Assembly (NCBI GenBank): GCA_022800215.1
Contig: JAAWPV010000002.1
Coordinates: forward strand, 55,191-119,190
Source of the DNA: Oscillospiraceae bacterium
GTDB taxonomy: Bacteria; Bacillota; Clostridia; Oscillospirales; Oscillospiraceae
Reading direction: 5' to 3'
DNA length: 64,000 nt
This document shows, piece after piece, positions 58,114 to 64,000 of the stretch. The notes beneath the pieces are model-generated. The model searched no databases, had not been told where the DNA came from, and saw nothing but the letters and a program-made list of their open reading frames with translations. How positions within the stretch are numbered: the stretch's first letter is position 1; each line of letters opens with the position of its first letter. The position numbers were made by a program, and so were the translations under genes.

Positions 58114-59607
58114 TTACAGCACGATCTTTTTCCATTTTCCGGTGCCGTAGCGAAGCCGGACCAGGGTAGTGCGGGTGATCTGGTCCATGGCGATGGCATA
58201 CCAGGCGCCCATCAATCCCAGGTCAAGCATATTGATGGTGACATAGGCGATGAGGGGACGCATGATAAGCACACCCATCATGGTGATCACAGCAGTCACC
58301 TTTGTGTCGCCTGCGCCCCGAAGGGAGCCGGACAGTATGAACTGGGGTGTCTGGATGGGCTGCATGATACCCAACAAGATCATCACGGGGACAGAGGCTT
58401 CCAAAACGGCAGATGTATCGCTGTACAAAGCTACCACATATTTGCCGAAGAAGGCAAAGAAGAGTCCCAATGCAAGGGAGATCCACATGCCCAACCGGCT
58501 GCATCGCCGGGAATAATGTTCGGCCATGTCAGGACGGCGTTTGCCCAGGGATTGGCCCACCAGGCTGGTGGAGCTGACGGCCATGGCCTGGCCCAGATTG
58601 AAGGTGAGGGACTGAATGTTCATACAGACCTGATGGGTGGTGAAGGAAATATCACCCAGGGAGGCCACCTGACGGGAGAAGAGGATGATGCCCACCCGCA
58701 TGACGAACTGCTCCGCCAGGGAGGGGATACCCACCTTGACGATCCGGCCGATGATGACCTTGTCCAGCTTGAAGCCACGGAAAAAGTCGGTGAGGAGGAC
58801 CTTAAAATAGTATTTGCCGGTGCCTACGGCCCAGAGGGCGATGAGCAGGGCCACGGTCTGGCCGATAACGGTGGCGATGGAGGCACCCACCACGCCCATG
58901 GCGGGGAAGCCGAAGTGCCCGTTGATCAGCAGGTAGTTGCCGCAGACATTGATCAGGTTTGCGGTCAGGTTATAGACCATAGGCAGCTTGGAGTTGCCAG
59001 AGCCCCGAAGGGCGGCGGTGAAGGTGGTGGTGATGCCCATGGTGAGGAAGCCCGCCATCTGGATCTTCAGATAGGAGGTGCTCATAGCCAGAATGTTGTC
59101 ATTGAGGCCGGAGTTTGCCATGAACCGCACCAGTGGTTCTGCAAAGGCAAAACCCACCACCGAGCCGAAAATACAGACGGCCAGCGAGATGACAAGACCC
59201 TGCCGGAGGGTATCATTGGCTTTTTCGTGATCCCCTTCGCCCCGGGCCCGGGCCACGGCGGCAGTAACGCCCACGTTGAGGGCGATCAAGAGGGAGAGAA
59301 AAATAAATTTGGGCTGGTTGGAAAGGCTCACCGCCGAGATGGCATCGTCGCCATAAAGGGGGATGGAGCCCACCATGATCATGTCGGCCATGGACACCAG
59401 GCTGGTGAGCAGCAGCTCCACCAGGGAGGGCCAGGCAATACGCATTACATCCCGGTACAGTACCGAATCCCGGCAGCCCTCGGGAAGAATCTTGCGCTCT
59501 TTGCGGCTTTTCTTTTCCTCAGCCTGGATGAATGCCTCATCCCCCTTGGGAAGCTCGTCCAGGTAGGTCTTTACCATCTTTCTTTCTTGACTTCCAGTTT
59601 TACTCAT
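58114..59607 (-). CDS. MATE family exporter with cytoplasmic N-terminal extension
   Basis: The 497-residue product has twelve helices and MATE repeats starting at 'VMRIAWPSLVELLLTSLVSMADMIMVG' and 'IGRIVKVGIPSLAEQFVMRVG'. About 48 charged residues (MSKTGSQERKMVKTYLDELP...) precede the first helix; an internal ATG at 59577 could start a shorter form. It is not closely related to the first MATE in the window. Substrate unknown. Confidence 0.92.
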   Translation of the reverse strand: MSKTGSQERKMVKTYLDELPKGDEAFIQAEEKKSRKERKILPEGCRDSVLYRDVMRIAWPSLVELLLTSLVSMADMIMVGSIPLYGDDAISAVSLSNQPKFIFLSLLIALNVGVTAAVARARGEGDHEKANDTLRQGLVISLAVCIFGSVVGFAFAEPLVRFMANSGLNDNILAMSTSYLKIQMAGFLTMGITTTFTAALRGSGNSKLPMVYNLTANLINVCGNYLLINGHFGFPAMGVVGASIATVIGQTVALLIALWAVGTGKYYFKVLLTDFFRGFKLDKVIIGRIVKVGIPSLAEQFVMRVGIILFSRQVASLGDISFTTHQVCMNIQSLTFNLGQAMAVSSTSLVGQSLGKRRPDMAEHYSRRCSRLGMWISLALGLFFAFFGKYVVALYSDTSAVLEASVPVMILLGIMQPIQTPQFILSGSLRGAGDTKVTAVITMMGVLIMRPLIAYVTINMLDLGLMGAWYAIAMDQITRTTLVRLRYGTGKWKKIVL

Positions 59608-59721
59608 TCTTCTTCGTTACCTTTCTGCTCTGTTTCGTCATTCGTTTTCTTCATCTATTCTCACTTCATCACTGCGGGGAAAAACGTCTCCTTCCCTTTG
59701 TAAATAGATGTAACGTCAACC

Positions 59722-59750
59722 ATTATACACCTTTGCCGGCGGCAATGCAA
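59722..59750 (-). promoter_or_regulatory. Promoter of the second MATE gene
   Basis: On the minus strand TTGCAT, 17 bp and consensus TATAAT, about 110 bp upstream of the start. The 170-bp gap to the uvrA-like gene holds nothing else obvious. Confidence 0.65.
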
Positions 59751-59777
59751 GTGGCCGGGAAAAGAAAGTTAGCCGCC

Positions 59778-62276
59778 TTACAAATACCGGCCTGTGAGGC
59801 TGTCCTTGCAGGCCCGAACCGACTTTACTGTCCCGGCGGCCACCACCCGGCCGCCCTGGTCCCCGCCGCCGGGGCCCATGTCGATGATATAGTCGGCGTT
59901 GCGGATCACGTCTAGATCGTGCTCAATGACGATGACGGTGGCGCCGCTGTCCATGAGGGTCTGGAAGACTTCCAGCAGGGTGCGCACATCCAGGGGGTGA
60001 AGCCCGATGGTGGGCTCGTCAAAGATGAACACGGAATCCGATTGGGCCCTGCCCATCTCGCTGGCCAGCTTGAGCCGCTGGGCCTCTCCGCCGGAGAGGC
60101 TGGGAGTCTCCTCTCCTAAGGTCAGGTAGCCCAGCCCCAGGTCCTTCAGCACCTGGAGCCGCTGACGGACCAGCTTCAGATCTTCACAGGCGGTAAGGGC
60201 GGTATTTACATCCAGGTCCATGAGCTGGGGAAGGGAGTATGCCTCGCCCGCCTTGCTCCGGTATTTGATCCGCCGGGCCTCCTTGCCGTAGCGGGAGCCC
60301 TGGCAGTCGGGGCAGGGGATCTCGATGTCGGGGAGGAACTGCACGTCCAGGCTGATGGTGCCCGTGCCATCGCAGACGGGACAGCGGAGGGAGCCGGTGT
60401 TGTAGGAGAAGTCTCCGGCCTTATAGCCCAGCTCCTTGGCGCCGGCCGAGCGGGCAAAGGCCTTCCGCAGCTCGTCGTGGATGTTGGCGTAGGTGGCCAC
60501 GGTGGAGCGGACATTGATGCCGATGGGGGTGGCGTCGATGAGCTTCACCTGCCGGATGCCGGGGGCGTCCACCGCCCGGACGTGGCCGGGCAGAGGCCGT
60601 CCGGCTATGGCGGCTTCCAGGCCGGGGACCAGGCTCTCCAGCACCAGGGTGGTCTTGCCCGAACCCGAGACCCCGGTGACCACCGTGAGCCGGCCCTTGG
60701 GGATGTCCACCTCCAAAGGCTTCACCGTGTGGATGGCCCCAGTGGAGAGGTGAAGGGTCCCCCCGGCAAAGAGGCTTTCCTCCGGGTGGGTGGCCCGAAT
60801 TCGGGCTTCCGCCTTGCCCGAGAGGAAGGGGCCGATCATGGAGGCAGGGTCAGCCTCGATTGCGGGGATGGTGCCCTGGGCCAGCACATGGCCGCCCCCG
60901 GCCCCCGCCTCGGGACCCATCTCAATGACCCAGTCAGCCTCAGAGAGGATCTGGGGGTCATGGTCCACTAGGATCACCGAGTTGCCGTCGGCAATGAGGT
61001 CGTGCATCACGCCGTTGAGTCCTACAATGTTGGAAGGATGGAGGCCGATGGAGGGCTCGTCCAGCACATAGAGGACCCCGGTGGTCCGGTTTCGGACCGC
61101 CCGGGCAAGCTGCATCCGCTGCCGCTCTCCGGTGGAGAGCGTGGCGGCGGAGCGGTCCAGGGACAGGTAGCCCAAGCCCAGGTCCATAAGCCGCCGGGCG
61201 GCCAGCCGGAAAGAATCGCAGATGCTCTCGGCCATGGGGCGCATCTCCTGGGGGAGGGAGGCGGGAACGCCGTTGACCCACGCCAGCAGCTCGGTAAGGG
61301 GTATGGTGCAGGCCTCAGCTAAGGAGAGCCCCCGGAGCCGGGGAGCCCGGGCGGCCTCAGAGAGCCGGGTGCCGCCGCAGTCAGGGCACACATCCTGCTT
61401 CAAAAACTTCTCCACCCGTTTCATGCCCTTCTCGTCCTTTACCTTGGCGAGGGCGTTTTCCACGGTGTAGATGGCGTTATAGTAGGTAAAGTCGATCTCG
61501 GCCACCTCTTCGGTGGTCTTGGCCTTGAAAAGGATATGCTTTTTCTCTGCCGGGCCGTGGTAGACAATATCCTTCTCCTCCGGGGTCAACTGGGAGAAGG
61601 GGATATCGGTGCGGACGCCCATAGCCCGGCATACGTCGGTCATGAGAGCCCACATAAGGGTCCGCCAGGGAGCCACCGCCCCCTGGTCGATGGAAAGGCT
61701 TTCGTCGGGCACCAGGGAGGCAAGGTCCACCGTCCGCACGGTGCCGGTTCCTCCGCAGGTAGGGCAGGCCCCCTGACTGTTGAAGGCCAGCTCCTCGGCG
61801 GAGGGGGCGAAAAACCGCTCCCCGCACTCTGGGCAGACAAGCTCCTGCCCCGCCGCCACGGCGAAGGAAGGGGGGACGTAATGCCCGTTGGGGCAGCGGT
61901 GGCTTGCCAACCGGGAAAACATGAGCCGCAGGCTGCTCAAAAGCTCCGTTCCCGTGCCGAAGGTGCTGCGGATGCCGGGGACGCCGGGCCGCTGGTGGAG
62001 GGCCAGGGAGGCGGGGACATACAGGACCTCGTCCACCTGGGCCTTCTCCGCCTGGGTCATCCGCCGCCGGGTGTAGGTGGACAGGGAGTCCAGATACCGC
62101 CGTGAGCCCTCGGCATAGAGGACCCCCAGGGCCAGGGAGGATTTGCCTGAGCCGGACACCCCCGCGATGGCCACGATCTGGTTGAGGGGCACATCCACAT
62201 CCACGTTTTTCAGATTGTGGACCCGGGCGCCCCGAACCTCAATGTGGTCGGGCGCATGAGAGAATTCCTGCTTCAT
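59778..62276 (-). CDS. UvrA2-like excinuclease ABC subunit A homologue
   Basis: From the ATG at 62276 (MKQEFSHAPDHIEVRGARVH) the product has 832 residues, about 110 shorter than housekeeping UvrA, as in the UvrA2/DrrC branch that lacks the UvrB-binding and part of the insertion region. Two ABC modules are complete: GVSGSGKSSLA with LSTGERQRMQLARAV and 'YVLDEPSIGLHP', and GVSGSGKTTLV with LSGGEAQRLKLASEM and 'FIFDEPTIGLHP'. Zinc-type pairs such as CPTCGGTGT, CPDCGGTRL and CPVCDGTGT are present. No uvrB or uvrC is adjacent. Such proteins can protect against DNA-binding drugs. Confidence 0.9.
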   Translation of the reverse strand: MKQEFSHAPDHIEVRGARVHNLKNVDVDVPLNQIVAIAGVSGSGKSSLALGVLYAEGSRRYLDSLSTYTRRRMTQAEKAQVDEVLYVPASLALHQRPGVPGIRSTFGTGTELLSSLRLMFSRLASHRCPNGHYVPPSFAVAAGQELVCPECGERFFAPSAEELAFNSQGACPTCGGTGTVRTVDLASLVPDESLSIDQGAVAPWRTLMWALMTDVCRAMGVRTDIPFSQLTPEEKDIVYHGPAEKKHILFKAKTTEEVAEIDFTYYNAIYTVENALAKVKDEKGMKRVEKFLKQDVCPDCGGTRLSEAARAPRLRGLSLAEACTIPLTELLAWVNGVPASLPQEMRPMAESICDSFRLAARRLMDLGLGYLSLDRSAATLSTGERQRMQLARAVRNRTTGVLYVLDEPSIGLHPSNIVGLNGVMHDLIADGNSVILVDHDPQILSEADWVIEMGPEAGAGGGHVLAQGTIPAIEADPASMIGPFLSGKAEARIRATHPEESLFAGGTLHLSTGAIHTVKPLEVDIPKGRLTVVTGVSGSGKTTLVLESLVPGLEAAIAGRPLPGHVRAVDAPGIRQVKLIDATPIGINVRSTVATYANIHDELRKAFARSAGAKELGYKAGDFSYNTGSLRCPVCDGTGTISLDVQFLPDIEIPCPDCQGSRYGKEARRIKYRSKAGEAYSLPQLMDLDVNTALTACEDLKLVRQRLQVLKDLGLGYLTLGEETPSLSGGEAQRLKLASEMGRAQSDSVFIFDEPTIGLHPLDVRTLLEVFQTLMDSGATVIVIEHDLDVIRNADYIIDMGPGGGDQGGRVVAAGTVKSVRACKDSLTGRYL

Positions 62277-62344
62277 AGTCTGGAAACTCCTTTCTCTGCT
62301 TCGGGCAAGGCCCGAAAGTTTATACTGCGGTGTTTTTTTGAGTC

Positions 62345-62402
62345 GGTGGTTCTGACCGGATTCGAACCGACGACCCCCACAATGCGAATGTGATGCGCTC
62401 CC
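62345..62402 (-). pseudogene. 3' fragment of a tRNA gene (possible attachment-site scar)
   Basis: On the minus strand the sequence runs from the end of a D arm (GGGAGCGC) through an anticodon arm (TCACA-TTCGCAT-TGTGG), a T arm (GTCGG-TTCGAAT-CCGGT), an acceptor strand CAGAACC and ACC. The matching 5' half is absent: no GGTTCTG or D arm lies upstream. The loop reads CGC, but A rather than U at position 70 does not fit tRNA-Ala. Tyrosine integrases often leave such 3' fragments. The rest of 62277-62610 shows only a small GC hairpin (62300-62316) and the LysR promoter. Confidence 0.6.
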
Positions 62403-62551
62403 GGTTTGTGCAGATAGCAGGCGCTCAAAATCCATACTCCTCCGTATGGGATGTTTGTTTTCTTGTGATACCGTGAATGGAGGCTGTAGATAAGGAAGAG
62501 AAGGTAAGGTCTTGAGCAGGAAAACAGGAGAAAACGCATTGGAAACTTTGG

Positions 62552-62580
62552 TTGAGAAAATTGCGGTCTCATGCTACAAT
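62552..62580 (+). promoter_or_regulatory. lysR promoter with overlapping LysR-box dyad
   Basis: TTGAGA, 17 bp and TACAAT. TGAGA (62553-62557) and TCTCA (62567-62571) form an inverted repeat inside it, which fits autorepression by a LysR protein. Confidence 0.6.
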
Positions 62581-62610
62581 AATAAAAAATAAAAAAATGG
62601 AGGGAGAAAT

Positions 62611-63540
62611 GTGAAGACAGGGTTTACCCTACGGGAATTGGAGTGCTTTTTGACCATTGCCAAAGAGAAAAATTATACCCGGGCAGCCGAAAAGCTGTAT
62701 ACCAGTCAGCCGGCTCTGAGCCGCACAGTAACCCGAATGGAAGGAGAGATCGGGACCCTGCTGTTTATTCGGAAAAACCGACGTGTGGAGCTGACCCCTG
62801 CCGGAGAGATTCTCCTTCGCCACGCTCAGCGTATCATGCAGGAGTATGAGTGGTTGGGAAAAGAGTTGGAAACACAGTTTTCCGGGCAGGAAAATCCGCT
62901 TCGGATAGCCTATCTGGGAGATGGAATGCTTGCTGTTTTGATGAAACTCATCGCGTCTTTTTGCCGGCGGTATCCTGAGCAGGTCGTCACCTCTGTCCGT
63001 GCCCCGGAGTTGAAGGCGGTTCAGGAGGGGCTGGCGGATGCGGCGCTGTTGTACTTTCCTACGGGGGAGCGACCGGATTGGGCAGAGTCTATGACCTTAT
63101 ATTCTGTTGGGCTGTCGGCCTTTCTTCACAGCGAGCACCAACTGGCAGAGAGGGAGAGCGTTACCCTGGCCGATCTGCGGGGCAGTCAACTGTTGATACC
63201 GACCGGACAGTTTCCGATGTTCCAGCAGGAGTATGAAACAAGTTTTTTTGCCATCTCCCGCATTCTGGAGCATTGTGGAATGGATCCTGCCCGGTTTCAG
63301 AAGGCCGGAAGCTCCCATACTTTCCAAATGAACATCGTCCAAGAAAATATGGTGGGCATTCTGCCGGATCCATCTTGTTGTATTGCGAATAATCTTGTAC
63401 ACTGCGTTCCTATTCTTGACTGCAGGGAGAGTATGGAACTGGCTGTTGTATGGAAAAAAGGGGATAAGAGTCCTCAACTTGGCAGATTGAGGAAACTTTT
63501 GAAGGAACCAGAAGTCGTTGAACAGCTATGGGCTCCCTAA
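62611..63540 (+). CDS. LysR-family transcriptional regulator
   Basis: The GTG at 62611 follows GGAGGGAG and gives 309 residues. The N-terminal winged helix is 'LRELECFLTIAKEKNYTRAAEKLYTSQPALSRTVTRMEGEIGTLLFIRKNRRVELTPAGE'. The effector domain starts near residue 90 ('PLRIAYLGDGMLAVLMKLIASF'). The codon use is less GC-biased than in the housekeeping genes. It probably regulates the secreted reductase gene downstream, whose promoter carries an ATTTC/GAAAT dyad. Confidence 0.94.
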   Translation: MKTGFTLRELECFLTIAKEKNYTRAAEKLYTSQPALSRTVTRMEGEIGTLLFIRKNRRVELTPAGEILLRHAQRIMQEYEWLGKELETQFSGQENPLRIAYLGDGMLAVLMKLIASFCRRYPEQVVTSVRAPELKAVQEGLADAALLYFPTGERPDWAESMTLYSVGLSAFLHSEHQLAERESVTLADLRGSQLLIPTGQFPMFQQEYETSFFAISRILEHCGMDPARFQKAGSSHTFQMNIVQENMVGILPDPSCCIANNLVHCVPILDCRESMELAVVWKKGDKSPQLGRLRKLLKEPEVVEQLWAP

Positions 63541-63570
63541 CCAGATAGCATAGGTATTGTATTTTGAAAG

Positions 63571-63608
63571 GCTATCATATCACTTGTGATATGATAGCTT
63601 GCTTTTTT
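63571..63608 (+). terminator. Terminator of the lysR gene
   Basis: GCTATCATATCAC and GTGATATGATAGC form a 13-bp stem followed by TTGCTTTTTT. Confidence 0.9.
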
Positions 63609-63620
63609 AATCGTTTTGGC

Positions 63621-63651
63621 ATTTCCAATTTGAAATGGGGTTTGCTATAAT
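63621..63651 (+). promoter_or_regulatory. Promoter and candidate LysR operator of the second reductase gene
   Basis: TTCCAA (63623-63628), 17 bp and consensus TATAAT (63646-63651). The dyad ATTTC-N6-GAAAT (63621-63636) overlaps the weak -35 box, a usual place for an activating LysR protein. Confidence 0.6.
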
Positions 63652-63728
63652 TTTCTACAAGAAACCTCTTTATGCCTTAGCGCTGAAGGCATTTAAGGGG
63701 AGAAAAAGAACAGAAAGGAATCAGTGTT

Positions 63729-64000
63729 ATGAAGAAAAAAGTGATTGCGTTTGCCCTTGCTGCCGCCACAGCTTTGAGCCTGGCAGCGTGCGACGGCACG
63801 GCCGAAAGCACACCTCCAGCTGAGAACACTCCTGAGGCGGTCGGGAAGATCACCTATGCCGATACCATTGCCTGGGATGGCGAGTATGATGTGGTCGTAG
63901 TAGGCTTTGGCGGCGCCGGTTCCGTGGCCTCCATCACTGCTGCTGACGTGGGGGCTTCCGTCCTTCTTACCGAGAAGGCCCCGGAGGGCCATGAGGGAGG
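63729..64000 (+). CDS. Secreted flavoprotein reductase lipoprotein (cut by right window edge)
   Basis: The ATG at 63729 follows AAAGGAA. The visible 90 residues have a lipoprotein signal (MKKKVIAFALAAATALSLAA then Cys), a short polar linker and a FAD-binding start (DVVVVGFGGAGSVASITAADVGASVLLTEKAP). This matches the FAD module of the fumarate/urocanate reductase family. Unlike the reductase at 39936-41807 it has no FMN-binding domain at the N-terminus. The 3' part lies outside the window, so a C-terminal FMN domain cannot be excluded. Confidence 0.85.
   Translation, partial: MKKKVIAFALAAATALSLAACDGTAESTPPAENTPEAVGKITYADTIAWDGEYDVVVVGFGGAGSVASITAADVGASVLLTEKAPEGHEG

Noticed and set aside
62340-62440. 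Intact tRNA gene
   Set aside because: The anticodon, T and acceptor 3' parts are present, but no 5' acceptor strand or complete D arm can be found upstream.
1-64000. CRISPR array, rRNA operon, transposase or prophage genes
   Set aside because: No regularly spaced repeats, rRNA sequence, transposase or phage structural genes were seen on either strand.

Overview
The window is 64 kb of GC-rich (about 60 %) chromosomal DNA from a low-abundance-of-mobile-DNA, Gram-positive anaerobe. The gene order smc-ftsY, rph-rdgB-yhbY-nadD/yqeK-LCP-rsfS, class I RNR-independent housekeeping content, rpsU, VanZ, DegV, TagO/MnaA and secreted flavoprotein reductases all fit a gut Clostridia member of the Oscillospiraceae (Flavonifractor/Lawsonibacter/Oscillibacter-like). 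This placement is an inference from protein families and composition; no rRNA gene is present to confirm it. Strong promoters follow the sigma-A pattern (TTGNNN-N17-TATNNT) and many genes end at clear hairpins.

Layout. 1-3.4 kb (minus strand): a GNAT gene cut by the window edge, two membrane proteins and a MATE exporter. 3.6-14.1 kb (plus): a long, tightly packed housekeeping operon for chromosome segregation (smc), protein targeting (ftsY), RNA and nucleotide quality control (rph, rdgB, yhbY), NAD synthesis (a nadD-yqeK fusion), a cell-wall LCP ligase and rsfS. 14.1-24.6 kb: a mosaic of small transcription units (flavodoxin-type reductases with an HxlR regulator, SGNH hydrolase, VanX-like dipeptidase, acetyltransferases, aminopeptidase P with an XRE regulator, an endonuclease IV-like protein, YqeG phosphatase, a nucleotidyltransferase-domain protein, rpsU, VanZ). 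24.2-34.2 kb: three aminoacyl-tRNA synthetases (leuS, gltX, trpS), DegV, fRMsr and an ABC exporter. 34.3-38.4 kb: TagO and MnaA for wall-polysaccharide linkage units, and a three-gene operon of unknown function on the other strand.

38.5-54.4 kb is the most distinctive part. A MerR regulator precedes a secreted FMN/FAD reductase whose promoter has the 19-bp spacer and perfect dyad typical of MerR activation. Next, on the minus strand, comes a signalling block: a BTAD-type regulator with a degenerate GGDEF domain, a REC/HD-GYP/PAS/GGDEF protein, a stand-alone Hpt protein and a hybrid histidine kinase, followed closely by a ribokinase-family gene. Divergently from it lie a transglutaminase-like lipoprotein and a six-gene operon (GspF/PilC-like platform, four small single-TM pseudopilin-like proteins, PilT-like ATPase) that looks like a minimal type IV filament machine lacking a recognisable prepilin peptidase and extension ATPase in the window. 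The signalling block could supply c-di-GMP and phosphorelay control for it; this link is inferred from position only.

54.4-64 kb: a hairpin-rich repeat flanked by a 13-bp direct repeat, a small unknown gene, an esterase/esterase/ATP-grasp cluster, a second MATE exporter, a UvrA2-like ABC protein, a 3' fragment of a tRNA gene (possible attachment-site scar), and a LysR regulator next to a second secreted flavoprotein reductase that runs off the right edge. Long open frames antisense to many genes are GC-driven shadows and are not annotated.
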